A stretch of DNA of 38,086 nt, taken from Magnetospirillum moscoviense. GTDB lineage: Bacteria; Pseudomonadota; Alphaproteobacteria; Rhodospirillales; Magnetospirillaceae. Made by a program: the position numbers and the translations under genes. The DNA lies in the NCBI RefSeq assembly GCF_001650635.1, contig NZ_LWQU01000138.1, positions 1 through 38,086 on the forward strand, given 5' to 3'. Shown piece by piece: positions 17,325 to 28,931 of the stretch (its first letter is position 1; each line of letters begins with the position of its first letter). The notes below the pieces were generated by a model. It had not been told where the DNA came from. It saw only the letters and a program-made list of their open reading frames with translations, and did no database searches.

Positions 17325-17645
17325 TTGCGCAGGTTGATCGTGTTGGCGGTGGTGCTGGTGGCGTCCGGCCTGTTGGAACCGGCGCCCACCCAGGCGGCGG
17401 GAAAGGGGTCGCTCCGTGATGCGCTCCAAAGCCGGGCCTCGCAACCCAACCGCCAGCGTTTGCATCGCGCAGTACCGCAGCCGAGAGTGCCCGAGGTCGC
17501 AAGGGACGGGGCGCACAGCAGTGAACCATCGTCCGGTAGGCACCAGCAGGATTTGCACTCCTCCTTGCGCCGCAGCGTTGGCCAGCACGCTCCCAAGAAC
17601 CAAGCGGCGCCGCCGCCGGCAGATGGGGAGGCGGCGGCGCCGTAA
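17325..17645 (+). CDS. small exported protein with TTG start
   Basis: The product is 106 aa. It begins at TTG (17325) behind GAGAGGGA. The N-terminus MRRLIVLAVVLVASGLL...PTQA is a plausible signal peptide. The mature part is low-complexity, polar and proline/alanine-rich at the end, and resembles nothing known to me. It ends 4 bp before the outer-membrane gene at 17650. A second frame (from 17416) overlaps it and leads into that gene, so this could alternatively be a leader that was once in frame. Existence as a protein is moderately supported by the start signals and the signal peptide only. Confidence 0.5.
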   Translation: MRRLIVLAVVLVASGLLEPAPTQAAGKGSLRDALQSRASQPNRQRLHRAVPQPRVPEVARDGAHSSEPSSGRHQQDLHSSLRRSVGQHAPKNQAAPPPADGEAAAP

Positions 17646-17649
17646 TCCT

Positions 17650-18816
17650 ATGCGAAAAGCCCTTTGCCTGTCGGTTGCGGCAATTCTGGTACCGCAATCC
17701 ATCGTCGCGGCGGAACCGGGCGCGACCTCGTTTCCGGCGTTGGTTGGAGCGATCGACGTGATCCTCCAGTCCGACATCGCCACCCAATCGACCCTTCCCG
17801 ACAAGCAAATGAGCGACACCTACCTGGTCGCAATCGGCAGACTGGGGACATTCTTCACGCCCGAATTGTCGCTGCGTTCGACCATAACCTTCGAGCCGGT
17901 GCGGTCTGCGAGCCAATCCCGCGCCTTTCAAGACGAAGGCGCCTTCATCGAAGAACTCAACCTGAAATGGGAAAAGGGGCCGCTGATCGTCTACGGGGGC
18001 AAGTTCAATCCCGGTTTCGGCTTGGCCGGCAAATTTGCTCCGGGGCTCTACGGCGCCGATTTCGCCGGAGACTACCTGGTGCGGGAAGCCATCGGCGCCG
18101 GCGGCTCCTACGCCATTGATGCCGGACCGCTGGGAACTCTGGCGCCGGGTGCGGCTGTGTTCTTTCTCGACAACACGTTCCTCAGCAACGCCTATATCAC
18201 CCGGGCTCGCTACGGCCAGACCGACTCCTCGCGCTACCGAGCCATGCGCGGCTGGTACGGCGGCGTCGGCAACACCGAGAGTCCGTCATCGTTCGCGCTG
18301 ACCCTGGACGCCAGTGACATTCCCGCATTGCCGGGGTTGGAGCTGCATCTGGGTTACGATGTCCTTCGCCATGGCCAGGATGGCACCCAGGACCAGATGG
18401 CGCAGGTGGCGGGCGCCCGCTATCCGCTGACGCTGAGCAAGGCCGTGACCCTGACGCCGATTGCCGAGTACGCCCGCATCCAACATGTCGGCGGCGCCGT
18501 AATCGACTCCAGTACCGGTCAGTCGATGAATCAGGACGCCCGCTACATCACCTTCGGGATCGAGGCGACGAATGGGGGCTGGTCGGCCTCGGCCGTGCGG
18601 TCCTACCGCTGGAACATCGAACCCGATGACGGCACCGGCCTGAATGGGTTCAGCAACCTTGACCGGACCGTGACGGCGTCGGCGGGCTACACCTTCGCCA
18701 TGGGACTTGGCATCGCAATTGGCTGGAAACGCACCCACACCTACGATTCGATCCTGGGTCAGATCGGCGACACCGAGACCTGGGGCGTGCAGTCCACCTA
18801 TGGCGTGCAGTTTTGA
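17650..18816 (+). CDS. outer-membrane beta-barrel (porin-like) protein
   Basis: The product is 388 aa with a signal peptide (MRKALCLSVAAILVPQSIVAAEPG). It has regularly alternating hydrophobic/polar strands and aromatic girdle residues, and the last residue is Phe (STYGVQF), as in outer-membrane beta-barrels inserted by BamA. No specific porin family or substrate is recognised. The start at 17650 is chosen at the signal peptide; the upstream in-frame extension from 17416 is arginine-rich and not protein-like. It closes the four-gene exported cluster and is convergent with the signalling operon. Confidence 0.75.
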   Translation: MRKALCLSVAAILVPQSIVAAEPGATSFPALVGAIDVILQSDIATQSTLPDKQMSDTYLVAIGRLGTFFTPELSLRSTITFEPVRSASQSRAFQDEGAFIEELNLKWEKGPLIVYGGKFNPGFGLAGKFAPGLYGADFAGDYLVREAIGAGGSYAIDAGPLGTLAPGAAVFFLDNTFLSNAYITRARYGQTDSSRYRAMRGWYGGVGNTESPSSFALTLDASDIPALPGLELHLGYDVLRHGQDGTQDQMAQVAGARYPLTLSKAVTLTPIAEYARIQHVGGAVIDSSTGQSMNQDARYITFGIEATNGGWSASAVRSYRWNIEPDDGTGLNGFSNLDRTVTASAGYTFAMGLGIAIGWKRTHTYDSILGQIGDTETWGVQSTYGVQF

Positions 18817-18859
18817 ACTCTTGACCGGCCCAGGAATTTTCATCCGGAAGCTCTTACCG

Positions 18860-18882
18860 AAAAAGATCCGCCCCCCAGGGGC
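18860..18882 (-). terminator. candidate terminator downstream of the signalling operon
   Basis: On the minus strand, GCCCC and GGGGC (18882-18878 and 18874-18870) form a 5-bp stem around a 3-nt loop. After GGATC there is a run of five T (18864-18860). It lies about 140 bp past the HD-GYP stop codon. The stem is short and the T-run is slightly displaced. Confidence 0.4.
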
Positions 18883-18922
18883 ACGTCACCTTCGGCCAAG
18901 GCTTTATTTAAGGCTGGATGAA

Positions 18923-18949
18923 CGTTGAAGTTGGTTGCGGGGGCAGGAT
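18923..18949. repeat. left copy of a 27-bp direct repeat resembling a tRNA 3' end
   Basis: The repeat is 25/27 identical to 37157-37183 in the same orientation. On the minus strand it contains ATCCTGCCCCCGCAACCA. This matches the T-stem, acceptor strand and CCA expected for an alphaproteobacterial initiator tRNA-Met. It is followed by a shared flank (TTCAACG with one variable base before it). The 5' part of the tRNA is absent. The tRNA identity is from memory of the family, not a search. Confidence 0.6.
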
Positions 18950-19024
18950 GCCAATTTTGGCGAACAGCGATGACCGAGTCCGCTTCGGAAGCTGTACCCG
19001 CGACCTTCGTCTCAGATTTTGATG

Positions 19025-20160
<1,136 letters not shown>

Positions 20161-20164
<4 letters not shown>

Positions 20165-20571
20165 GGCAGCGTCACCTTCAATGCGCGTTCGATGGATTTC
20201 TTGACGGCGGCGATCGACACCGGCTTGACCAGATAGCCGGCGACCTTATGGCCCTTGGCGGCCATCACCGCCTCCTCGCCCGAATCCGAGGTCAACATCA
20301 CCACTGGGGTGGCGGCCACGTCGGGGATCGGCGCGGAACGGACCTTGGCCACATAGGAGAGCCCGTCGTCACCCGGCATGTGGATGTCGCACAGCACGAC
20401 GCTGGGCCGCACCCGCAAGGTCTCGGCCAGACCGGCCGTGGCGTCGCCGGCGTCGTACAAATTCGACGGCGGAATGCCGATCTGCATCAGGATCTGACGA
20501 ATGGTCAAGCGGATGAACGGTTCGTCGTCGATCAGCAGCACCTTGATTCGTCGCAGTTCGTTGTCACTCAT
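20161..20571 (-). CDS. CheY-like single-domain response regulator
   Basis: The 136-aa receiver domain stands alone. The acidic pocket is DDE at 15-17, the phosphoacceptor is D62 ([13 protein letters not shown]), and Thr/Ser and Lys are in VVMLTSDS and YLVKPVS. With no output domain it may act as a phosphate shuttle or sink between the hybrid kinases and the HD-GYP regulator, or bind a target such as a flagellar switch. It overlaps both neighbours by 4 bp. Confidence 0.92.
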
Positions 20572-23500
20572 GCGTCACCTTTGTCGTCCATGACGGACGC
20601 CAGCGCGTCCTTCAACTCATTCAGGGTCGCCGGCAGCAGCGGTGCCAGCATCTCGACCGCCTCGGCATTGCCCTCCTTGGCGACATTCTCGACATCGGCG
20701 GCCAGACGGCCCAACCGCACCGCGCCGGCGGTGTTGGCGGTGCCCTTCAGCCCGTGAGCCAGCTCGCGCAAGGCCGCCAGGTCCGTTTCAGAACCGATTC
20801 GGGCCACCTTGGAGGCAGAGTCGGCCAGGAAGGCTGCCAGCAGAGGCCGGATGCGTCCCATGTCCCACTTGTAGATCGCCCCCATCCGGTCGAAATCAAA
20901 CACGTCGGGATCGATATCGGGCAGTTCTGGGCGTCCAGCCGGGCCGTCTTCCCCCTGAAGCAGCTTCAGCGCCTTGTCGAAGTCGAACTCGCGCACCAGC
21001 TTGGCAAAACGGTTGGTCTTGGCCCCCAAAAGCTTGCGCAGCGGGACCATGTTGGATTCGACCAACTCCTCGGCCTCGGGGTCGTCGGCGGCCAGCAGGT
21101 CATGCAGGCGAGCGACCAATCCATCGTCGAGCGGTTGCGGGACCGGCGGCCGATCGACAACCGAGCTGCGCCATTTCAGCAAGGTGGCGAACATCGAATC
21201 GGGGTCGATGGGTTTGGCGATATGGTCGTTCATGCCCGCTTCCAAACAACGATCCTTATCGACCTGCATGGCGTTGGCGGTCATGGCGATGATCGGCAGG
21301 CGATCCAGCCCCAGTTTGCGGATTTCACGGGTGGCGGTAACGCCGTCCATCACCGGCATCTGCATGTCCATCAAGATCAAGTCGTACGAGCCGGCCTTGA
21401 CCATATCGACAGCGATCTGGCCGTTGTCGGCGATATCGACCACCAAGCCGGCATCGCGCAGGATTTCGCCGGCCACCTCCTGGTTCAGGTCGTTATCCTC
21501 GACCAGCAACACCTTGACGCCCTTCAGGGCCTCCAGGTTCTGGACGGCTGCGGCTGGACCGTCGTCGCCCTCGCCGCGGCGATCGTCCGAGGCGAACACC
21601 CGCATGACGCTGTCGAACAAGGCCGCCTGGTTGACCGGCTTGATCAGGACTTCGCCGATATCGGCGGCCTGCGCGCCCTTCATCACCTCTTCGCGGCCAT
21701 AGGCGGTGACCATGATCAGGTGCGGCGGGAACGGCAAGCGGATCGAATGGATCGCCTCGGCGACTTCAAGCCCGTCCATGCCGGGCATCTGCCAGTCCAG
21801 AAACACCACCTCGTAGGGCTCAGCCAACATGGCTTCGCGGATGGCTTCGATCGCCGGGGGGCCGGATTCGAACGAATCGACGTTGAACGACATCGAGGTC
21901 AGCATATCGACCAGCACGGCGCGGGCGTTCTCGTTGTCATCGACCACCATCATGCGCCGGCCCTGCAAATCGGCCTCGGGCAGCATCGGGGCGCGCTGTT
22001 TGCCTTTGCCCAGTCGGGCGGTAAACCAGAAGGTCGATCCCTGGCCGGGCACGCTATCGACACCGACCTCGCCCCCCATCAGGTCGGCCAGTTTCTTCGA
22101 GATCGCCAGCCCCAGGCCGGTACCGCCGAATTTGCGGGTGGTCGAGCTGTCGGCCTGCTGGAAGCTTTGGAACAGGCGGCCTTTCTGTTCCTCGGTCAGG
22201 CCGATGCCGGTATCCTTGACCTCGAAGCGCAGCAAGACCTGGGCGCCAAAATCCTCGACCAGATGGACGCCGACGACGATTTCGCCCTCGTCGGTGAACT
22301 TGACCGCGTTGTTGGCGTAATTGATCAGCACCTGCCCCAGGCGCAGCGAATCGCCCATCAAGTCCAGCGGCACGCCGGGACCGATGTCGAACAGCAGTTC
22401 CAGCCCCTTGGCGGTGGCCTTGTCCGAGATCAGGTTGGCGACGTTTTCCAGCACCTTGTCGAGATGGACTTCCGAGACCTCGACTTCCAGCTTGCCGGCC
22501 TCGATCTTCGAGAAATCCAGGATATCGTTGATGATCCCCAACAGGTGCTGGCCCGATTGCTGGATCTTCTTGACGTAATCGCGCTGGCGCGGCGTCATCT
22601 CGGTCTTGAGGGCCAGATGGGCCATGCCGATGATGGCGTTCATCGGTGTCCTGATCTCGTGGCTCATGTTGGCCAGGAAGTCGGACTTGGTGCGGGCGGC
22701 ATCCTCGGCCACCTCCTTGGCGCGAGCCAGAGCCTCGGCCGCCGCGCGGGCCTCGGTGACGTCTTCCAGCATCCACACTGAACCGCGCGACAGATCCGAA
22801 GAATCGACGGCGCTGCCGCTGATCCGGCACCAGAAACGAGAGCCGTCCTTGCGGACGTAATTCTGTTCGCGGTGGTAGACCTCGCCGCGGCCCAAGGCTT
22901 CGTAGGCCTCATCGACGTCGGCGTAACTTTGGTCGTCGGGGAACCATATCCGGGTCGATAGGCCGACCTGTTCGCCCGGTTCATAGCCGAACAACTTGTC
23001 CAGGCGCGGGTTGCCGCGCACGATCACCCGATTCTTCAAGAAGGCGATTCCGACCGTCGCCGCTTCCAAAATCGCCTGCTGCTCGGCACTGGCGACCCGA
23101 ACCGCGTCTTCTGCCTTCTGACGTTCGGTGATGTCGTATATCCAGGTGACAAGATGGCGGCCATCGGCGAATTCGGTCAGAGCCGATGTCAGCAACACGG
23201 TGATCGGTTGGCCGTCGTCGCGGACGAACCGGGTCTGGAAATCGCGAACCGCTCCATCGCGGCGCAATTGCTCGATGAAATCCTGGCGATCGCCAGGATC
23301 AAGCCAGGCCGCAGCGGCGTTGCGGGTCATCAATTGATCGACCGATGCCCCCAGCATCTCGGCCAAGCGGCGGTTGGCGAAAGCCGGCCGTCCGTCTTCG
23401 GTATTGATCGAGACACCAGCTGGGCTGTTTTCCAGGATACGGCGCAGCCGTTCGCCGCTTTCCTGCATCTCGCGTTCCAGACGCTTGCGCTCGGTGATGT

Positions 23501-25586
23501 CCTCGACGATCCAGATCGAGGCGCGTTCCATCCCCTCCAGATGGACGCCCTTGGCCGAGATCGCCGCCTTGAACACCCGCCCGTCGCCGCGCTTCAAATC
23601 CCATTCGTAATGGATGCCATCGCCCGCCGCCAGCTTCGGCCCGACCATGCCGCCAAAACTGCGGTGACTTTCCGGCGAGGTGAACAGGCCGGCAGCCTCG
23701 TACCCCTTCAATTCCTCGACCGAATGGGCCAGAAGTTCGGCCATCGCCGGATTGGCCCGCTGGATCACCCCCGAGGCGGTATACATGATCCCCATTGGGG
23801 CGTTGTCGAAGATGGCGTCCTGCTCGGCCAGCAGCGACTGAATGCGGCCTTGCTGAGCGGTCAGTTCCCGAGCCTGCTGCTGGGTCGCTTCCAGCAACTG
23901 GCGGGTCCGTTCGGAACGCGCCAGAATTTCCATCCGCATCGCCAGGACCGGCAGCACTGTATCCAGGACAGTCAGGTCCTGCGGGGCCAGAGGCTTAAGC
24001 AAACCCATCTCGACCACACCCAGCAAATCATCGCCACCGACGATGGGCAGCAGCAGGATGGCGCGCGGTATCGCCTGGGCCAGGCCGGTTTGAGCGCGCA
24101 GGTAATCGGGCGGCGGATCGTCAATGCGGATGACCTGGCGGGTGGCTGCGCATTCACCGACCAGCCCGTCACCCCGTGTGACGGTGCGCCTGGAACGCAC
24201 GTCACCGACGCGGGCGTAGCCGCCACAATAGATCAGATCCACGGATTCGCCGTCTGTCCGAAAATAGCTGGCCACGCCCAATTCCAGCACCGGAGCGAGA
24301 TTCGAGAACAGCGCGTCGGCAAGGCGCTCGAAGTCTTCGGCCGCCTGCAAGTCGGCGGTGATCCGGGCCACCATGCCTGATACATAGCTTTCGCTGGCGC
24401 GGCCACGCACCACCTCGACCAGACGTTTCAGGGCGGCGAACAACTCGCCGACCTCGTCGTGCCGGGCGATAGCGGGTAGGTTGACCTCGTCCGCACCCGC
24501 CGCCAACTGACCCAGCGCCCGATGAACATGGGACAACGGGCGCGACAGGCGCTGGATAATCAACAGGAAGCACAGCGCGATCGAGAGCCCGACGATGACG
24601 GCCAGCACCACGCTGGTGGCCAGCGACTGCCTGCTATCATGGTCCAACCTGCCGATACGGGTGGAAATCGCCTCCAGGGCAACAACCCGCAAGTTCAAGA
24701 TGACGTTCATCTGCGGCACGTAGACCTTGGCGAACTCGGCGGCGTTCATGCCATACTCACCGCTGGTGCGGCCGATGGCGCGAATCTTGCGGACCAGCGG
24801 CAGGCCACCGCCGACGAAATCGGAATCGATCACGGACAGCGCCGCCTTCAGGTCGTCGGGCGCCCCGGTCTTGTCGAAGGCCAGCCGCAACTGGATGTCC
24901 AGCACCCCGATGATACCCAGCAGGTTGTCAATGCGGGCGTGTTCGTCGGCATTCAGCGGCCGGCGGCCGACGAAGGCGGCTGTGAACACCGACCCCAGCT
25001 GACCGGCGTAATCGCGCATCTCGGTCGCCAGGCGGGCGATGGTGACGTAATTGATCAGCGCCGGGTCGGCCTGGGCCAGATTGTTCTCGATGACGTTCAG
25101 GCCTGGCGACAGCAACGGCAACACATCGATCATGGCGGTGACCGCGGCCGTCACCGCGGCATCGTTGCGGGTGGCGCGCGGCCGGGTCGCCAAATCGTCG
25201 ATCATGCGCCGGGCTTGGGTCAACTGGCGCCCGGCGGCGGCCAGAGAATCGGTGACGGTGTCGATCCGGCGCAGCACCACTTTGGCCGAAGCCGCCGTCT
25301 CGACATCCCTCAACGCCTGGTCGGAGGCCGCCCGGGCCACCTTCAGCGCCTCGACCCGTTCGGGCGGCAGCGGAACGTCGCTGCCGAGCACACCGTTCGC
25401 CGGGCCGCGTTCCGCCGATATTTTCGACGCCGCGGCGAGGCCCAGGCCCATCATCCGCTCGGCCGCCATGCCCGTCTGGACACGCGCCTGCATGTCCAGT
25501 TGCGGTGCGATGACACGCCCGACAAGCACGATGTTGGCGAGGACCACCAAACCCATGCCAAGGCTGACGACCGTCGATACACGCAT
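20568..25586 (-). CDS. hybrid sensor histidine kinase (periplasmic sensor-HAMP-GAF-3xPAS-HisKA-HATPase-2xREC-HPt)
   Basis: The protein has 1672 aa. TM1 is about 5-27 and a long helical periplasmic region (28-322) begins with AERMMG...[10 protein letters not shown], reminiscent of NIT-type sensors. TM2 is about 323-346 and HAMP 347-400. GAF is about 415-558, followed by a coiled coil. PAS domains are at about 590-700, 710-822 and 832-945, each ending in a DIT- or DVT-type motif. HisKA has H976 in [11 protein letters not shown]; the ATPase N box is around [10 protein letters not shown] and the G boxes are VKDTGIG and GTGLGL. REC1 has D1264, REC2 has D1407 and HPt has H1611 ([10 protein letters not shown]). 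It contains every step of a phosphorelay and probably phosphorylates the CheY and HD-GYP regulators encoded immediately downstream. The start is 45 bp after the truncated sensor gene; the stop overlaps the CheY start. Confidence 0.93.
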   Translation of the reverse strand: MRVSTVVSLGMGLVVLANIVLVGRVIAPQLDMQARVQTGMAAERMMGLGLAAASKISAERGPANGVLGSDVPLPPERVEALKVARAASDQALRDVETAASAKVVLRRIDTVTDSLAAAGRQLTQARRMIDDLATRPRATRNDAAVTAAVTAMIDVLPLLSPGLNVIENNLAQADPALINYVTIARLATEMRDYAGQLGSVFTAAFVGRRPLNADEHARIDNLLGIIGVLDIQLRLAFDKTGAPDDLKAALSVIDSDFVGGGLPLVRKIRAIGRTSGEYGMNAAEFAKVYVPQMNVILNLRVVALEAISTRIGRLDHDSRQSLATSVVLAVIVGLSIALCFLLIIQRLSRPLSHVHRALGQLAAGADEVNLPAIARHDEVGELFAALKRLVEVVRGRASESYVSGMVARITADLQAAEDFERLADALFSNLAPVLELGVASYFRTDGESVDLIYCGGYARVGDVRSRRTVTRGDGLVGECAATRQVIRIDDPPPDYLRAQTGLAQAIPRAILLLPIVGGDDLLGVVEMGLLKPLAPQDLTVLDTVLPVLAMRMEILARSERTRQLLEATQQQARELTAQQGRIQSLLAEQDAIFDNAPMGIMYTASGVIQRANPAMAELLAHSVEELKGYEAAGLFTSPESHRSFGGMVGPKLAAGDGIHYEWDLKRGDGRVFKAAISAKGVHLEGMERASIWIVEDITERKRLEREMQESGERLRRILENSPAGVSINTEDGRPAFANRRLAEMLGASVDQLMTRNAAAAWLDPGDRQDFIEQLRRDGAVRDFQTRFVRDDGQPITVLLTSALTEFADGRHLVTWIYDITERQKAEDAVRVASAEQQAILEAATVGIAFLKNRVIVRGNPRLDKLFGYEPGEQVGLSTRIWFPDDQSYADVDEAYEALGRGEVYHREQNYVRKDGSRFWCRISGSAVDSSDLSRGSVWMLEDVTEARAAAEALARAKEVAEDAARTKSDFLANMSHEIRTPMNAIIGMAHLALKTEMTPRQRDYVKKIQQSGQHLLGIINDILDFSKIEAGKLEVEVSEVHLDKVLENVANLISDKATAKGLELLFDIGPGVPLDLMGDSLRLGQVLINYANNAVKFTDEGEIVVGVHLVEDFGAQVLLRFEVKDTGIGLTEEQKGRLFQSFQQADSSTTRKFGGTGLGLAISKKLADLMGGEVGVDSVPGQGSTFWFTARLGKGKQRAPMLPEADLQGRRMMVVDDNENARAVLVDMLTSMSFNVDSFESGPPAIEAIREAMLAEPYEVVFLDWQMPGMDGLEVAEAIHSIRLPFPPHLIMVTAYGREEVMKGAQAADIGEVLIKPVNQAALFDSVMRVFASDDRRGEGDDGPAAAVQNLEALKGVKVLLVEDNDLNQEVAGEILRDAGLVVDIADNGQIAVDMVKAGSYDLILMDMQMPVMDGVTATREIRKLGLDRLPIIAMTANAMQVDKDRCLEAGMNDHIAKPIDPDSMFATLLKWRSSVVDRPPVPQPLDDGLVARLHDLLAADDPEAEELVESNMVPLRKLLGAKTNRFAKLVREFDFDKALKLLQGEDGPAGRPELPDIDPDVFDFDRMGAIYKWDMGRIRPLLAAFLADSASKVARIGSETDLAALRELAHGLKGTANTAGAVRLGRLAADVENVAKEGNAEAVEMLAPLLPATLNELKDALASVMDDKGDA

Positions 25587-25631
25587 TCGCTTTACTCGCC
25601 CCCTGATCGAGTCCCCACGGACGGCATCTCT

Positions 25632-27410
25632 TTATGACACCGCTCGGGGGCGAACTGAAACGCTGATGCATTTGCCTCGGCTGCCGCGCGGCGGCAGCGG
25701 GCTGAAGGCGATGACCATCGGGAACTCGGCGCCGTCCTTGCGTAGCCCCACGATGTCTGCCCCGCCATCGATCACCCGGCTGGGGTGATCGATCAAGATT
25801 TGCTGGGACAGACCGCCCTGAGGGTCGCGCAGACGGACCGGAAACAACTGATCGAAACCGTTTCCGATCAGTTCCCCTGCCTCGTAGCCGAACATCGTCT
25901 CCGCAGGGGGATTGGTCAGCAGGATGCGTCCTTTGGCGTCGGCGACCAGCATGCCGTCGGGCGCGGTCTCGATGATGCTACGGAACCAGTTCTCGGTTTC
26001 CAGCAGTTCGGACTGCTGGGCTTCCATCTCGACCTGCTGCTCCTCGAGTTGAGCAGCCTGTTTTTCCATCCGCTCAGCCTGCTCCTGGGTCGCGGCCAGC
26101 AGTTCCTTGGTGCGCAGGTTGCGGTCGAGGATTTCCATGCTGGCCGACAAAGCTGGCAGCAGGCCGTCCAGAACCGCCCGTTCGCGATCGCCGATTTGCT
26201 GGAACGACGCCATCTCAAGGACGCCCAGGACGCGGTCGCCATGCATGACCGGCAGAACGACGACACAAGCCGGCGGCCCTTCGCCCAGTCCCGAATTGAT
26301 GCGGATATAGTCCTTGGGAGCGGTCAGCATGATGGTCGAGCGCTCCAGCACGCATTGCCCGACCAGACCTTCGCCTGGCATGTAGCCGTTGGACAGGTGC
26401 TTGCGCTCGCGATAACCATAGCTGGCCCGCAGATTGTAGCGGCCGTCGCGGTCGGCGACGTAGAAAGCACCATGTCCGGCTCCGATAGTCGGCGCCATCT
26501 TCGACACGGCTACCTGCGTCAGTTCACCGAAATCCTCGGCTTGCTGCAGGGCGGCGCTGACCTCGGCGACGTGCGACTTCACCCAATGCTGGTCGTTGGC
26601 CTTGCGATAGATGGTCTGCAACACGCCGACGGCCCGAGCCATCACTCCGATCTCGTTGGGGTAGTCGGTATGGGGGATGACCACATCGACATTGCCGGCC
26701 GCCAGATCTTCGACCGAATTTCTCAGGCGGTTGTTCGGTCGCTGGATACTGAGGCCGATGACGATGCCGGCGAACACGGAAACGACGATTCCGGCAAGCA
26801 ACAAGATGATCGAGTAAACCTTGACCTGGCGCGACTCCTCCCGCGCCTGATCCAACGAGGCATCGGCCGCCCGCTCCTTGATCTCGACCAGATCATGCAG
26901 GGCCTGGTCAGCCTTGGCGACGGCAGCACCGAACTCGGGACTAGTGATGTATTGGGCCGCTGCCGACGAACGCATTTCCTCGCGGCTGATCAATACGACG
27001 GCATGCTCGATACCCTCGAGTGCTTTGTTCAGGTCGTTCTGGAACGAATTGAAGCGGTCGATCACCTCGGGACGATAGATGCGCTTGCGGGCCTCGGTCA
27101 GATCGACCAGCAGCTTCTCCCGCGCCCGCTTGATCTGGGCCATCGCAGAATCGCGAACCACCTGATCCTGAGCAATCAGCATGTGGCGCATCGACCGGCT
27201 CATATAGATGAGATTCAGGTTGGCGTCCTTGATGTGCGAAATGCCCAGCAGGTCGTTCTGGTACATCCTTTCCATCTCGGCTTCCAAGGCCGACAACCCG
27301 GACAGGGCGTTCAGCCCGATCACCAAGGCCGCCACAATACCCGTCGAGAATCCGATCACCAGTTTTGTGGTGAGGGTCAACCGTTCGACCGAGGAAATCA
27401 GCGTTTTCAT
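25632..27410 (-). CDS. membrane sensor (4-helix bundle-HAMP-GAF-coiled coil-PAS) lacking any output domain
   Basis: The protein has 592 aa. TM1 is about 14-36, then a four-helix-bundle periplasmic sensor of the MCP type (40-195), TM2 about 199-221, and HAMP 222-275 with IPHTDYPNEIG. GAF is about 290-430, a coiled coil 432-470 and PAS about 472-587. It ends KCISVSVRPRAVS. The same architecture and motifs form the first ~590 residues of the 1750-aa kinase, where the sequence continues with a DIT motif, more PAS domains and a kinase. Here the frame stops exactly where DIT should be. It is probably a duplicated kinase front end cut off by deletion or frameshift. It may still act in mixed dimers with its paralogue. 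Confidence 0.85.
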   Translation of the reverse strand: MKTLISSVERLTLTTKLVIGFSTGIVAALVIGLNALSGLSALEAEMERMYQNDLLGISHIKDANLNLIYMSRSMRHMLIAQDQVVRDSAMAQIKRAREKLLVDLTEARKRIYRPEVIDRFNSFQNDLNKALEGIEHAVVLISREEMRSSAAAQYITSPEFGAAVAKADQALHDLVEIKERAADASLDQAREESRQVKVYSIILLLAGIVVSVFAGIVIGLSIQRPNNRLRNSVEDLAAGNVDVVIPHTDYPNEIGVMARAVGVLQTIYRKANDQHWVKSHVAEVSAALQQAEDFGELTQVAVSKMAPTIGAGHGAFYVADRDGRYNLRASYGYRERKHLSNGYMPGEGLVGQCVLERSTIMLTAPKDYIRINSGLGEGPPACVVVLPVMHGDRVLGVLEMASFQQIGDRERAVLDGLLPALSASMEILDRNLRTKELLAATQEQAERMEKQAAQLEEQQVEMEAQQSELLETENWFRSIIETAPDGMLVADAKGRILLTNPPAETMFGYEAGELIGNGFDQLFPVRLRDPQGGLSQQILIDHPSRVIDGGADIVGLRKDGAEFPMVIAFSPLPPRGSRGKCISVSVRPRAVS

Positions 27411-27431
27411 AAACCGTCCTTTCCGGGGACT

Positions 27432-28931
27432 TCAACGACGACGACGGAAGAGTCGGTGGAAATGATCGATGGGGGCGAAAAGCGAGTTGCCGACGAAACT
27501 GAGCGATTCCGACTGGCCGATAAACAGCAATCCCTGGGGTCGCAAGGACTGATGAAAGAGCTTTACCAGATCATCCTGCAAGTGGCTTTTCATGTAGATC
27601 AACAGGTTGCGGCAACTGACCAGGTCCAGGCCTGAGGGAGGAGGCCCGGCCAGCACGTCGCGCCGCTCGAAGGTCACGCAGGCCTTGATGGCCGGGTCGA
27701 TTTCGTAATGCTGGCCGCGCGGGTGGAAATAGCGGTCACGCAAGGAATCCTCGACCTCCTTGAAAGCGGTCTTGCGATAAAGCCCCTCGCGGGCTGTGGC
27801 CAGGGCGTCCGGATTGAGGTCGGTGGCGGTAATGGCGATCGGGCGCCGGTCCCCAGTGACCCGCATCAACTCGGCCAGGATGATTGCCAGGGTATAGGGC
27901 TCCTCGCCCGAGGCGCAACCCGGCACCCACATTCGAAACGGTTCGCCGTCAGGCTTGTCGGCCAGGGCGCCGGCCAAGGCGCGTTCCAGGACGTGAAATG
28001 ATTGGCAGTCACGAAAGAACGACGACACCGATACCAGGAACAAATGCTGCAGGGTGTCAAGTTCCCCCGGATCCTTGCGGATCAGCGCCTGATAGGCGTC
28101 GGGTGTGGTGATGCCCAGGGTGGACTTGCGCTTGTCCAGCCGTCGCAGCAAGGTCTCTTCCTTGTAGCTGGAGAAATCTATGCCGGTGGCTTCGTGGACT
28201 TTGGCGATCAACACCTGCAATTCATGATGTTGCGCCGCCGACACCACTGGATCGGCCATCGTCGCCTCGCCCACAGCCAGACCGGACGGAGACGGAGACG
28301 GAGACGGCGCGGTCAGGATTGCGGCCCCCGCTGCGGGGAAGCGCAACGCCAAGGCGTCACCGATAGTCTCGACCGGCAGCACCTCGTCGATCATCTTGGC
28401 GCGGATGGCCGCCTCGGGCATGCCGTCGAACTTGGCTTCCGCAGGCGTCTGCGCCAGCGTCAGCCCGCCGGCATTACGGATCGCACGGCACCCGGCAACG
28501 CCGTCCGATCCGGTTCCCGACAAGACGATCCCGATCGAGGCAGCCCCCCAACTGTCGGCAATCGAGGTGAGCAGCGCATTGACCGACGGCGTGGACAGAT
28601 GTTCCGGGGCCGGATCGCACAGCCTTAAGATGTCGCCCTTCACATGGCCGTCCTTGCCGGCGGGAATGACCACGACGCGGTCGGCCGCCAAGCGGCTGCC
28701 ATGTTCTCCCAACACCACCGGTAGAACCGATTCGCGCTGGATCAGCCGCACCACCAGATCGCTGTGGCCGTTGTCGGCCATGTGCTGGGCGACGACGAAG
28801 GCCAGCCGTCCGGTCGGCCGCATGCGGGCGAACATCGCCAGCATCGCCTCCAGGCCACCCGCCGAGGCGCCGATCCCGGCGACATGCGACGGCGATGTGG
28901 GGGTAGGCACGGCAGCGACGGCCAAGCTCAT
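27432..28931 (-). CDS. CheB methylesterase-CheR methyltransferase fusion
   Basis: The protein has 499 aa. Residues 1-200 are a CheB catalytic domain with the Ser-His-Asp triad S23 (GIGASAGG), H50 (AQHM) and D143 (LSGTGSDG); there is no receiver domain in front. A PSPSPSPS linker (209-216), encoded by a GGAGAC repeat, leads to CheR (about 235-495). CheR shows SFFRD (304-308), the SAM-binding GCASGEEPYT (338-347) and SCRNLLIYM (439-447). Such fusions often extend into PAS-kinase modules; this one ends after CheR. It could add and remove methyl groups on the MCP-like helical sensors of the same operon. The start overlaps the stop of the 1750-aa kinase (ATGA). Confidence 0.93.
   Translation of the reverse strand: MSLAVAAVPTPTSPSHVAGIGASAGGLEAMLAMFARMRPTGRLAFVVAQHMADNGHSDLVVRLIQRESVLPVVLGEHGSRLAADRVVVIPAGKDGHVKGDILRLCDPAPEHLSTPSVNALLTSIADSWGAASIGIVLSGTGSDGVAGCRAIRNAGGLTLAQTPAEAKFDGMPEAAIRAKMIDEVLPVETIGDALALRFPAAGAAILTAPSPSPSPSGLAVGEATMADPVVSAAQHHELQVLIAKVHEATGIDFSSYKEETLLRRLDKRKSTLGITTPDAYQALIRKDPGELDTLQHLFLVSVSSFFRDCQSFHVLERALAGALADKPDGEPFRMWVPGCASGEEPYTLAIILAELMRVTGDRRPIAITATDLNPDALATAREGLYRKTAFKEVEDSLRDRYFHPRGQHYEIDPAIKACVTFERRDVLAGPPPSGLDLVSCRNLLIYMKSHLQDDLVKLFHQSLRPQGLLFIGQSESLSFVGNSLFAPIDHFHRLFRRRR
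28288..28305. repeat. GGAGAC hexanucleotide tandem repeat in the CheB-CheR linker
   Basis: Three perfect copies of GGAGAC (28288-28305) are flanked by partial ones. They encode the Pro-Ser linker between the CheB and CheR domains on the minus strand. Gain or loss of units would keep the frame and only change linker length. Confidence 0.8.

Noticed and set aside
17416-17649. 78-codon N-terminal extension of the outer-membrane protein
   Set aside because: It is Arg-rich, would bury the signal peptide, and overlaps the TTG-started small gene.
20754-22781. 675-codon plus-strand frame
   Set aside because: Antisense shadow of the 1672-aa kinase with shadow-type composition and no start signals.
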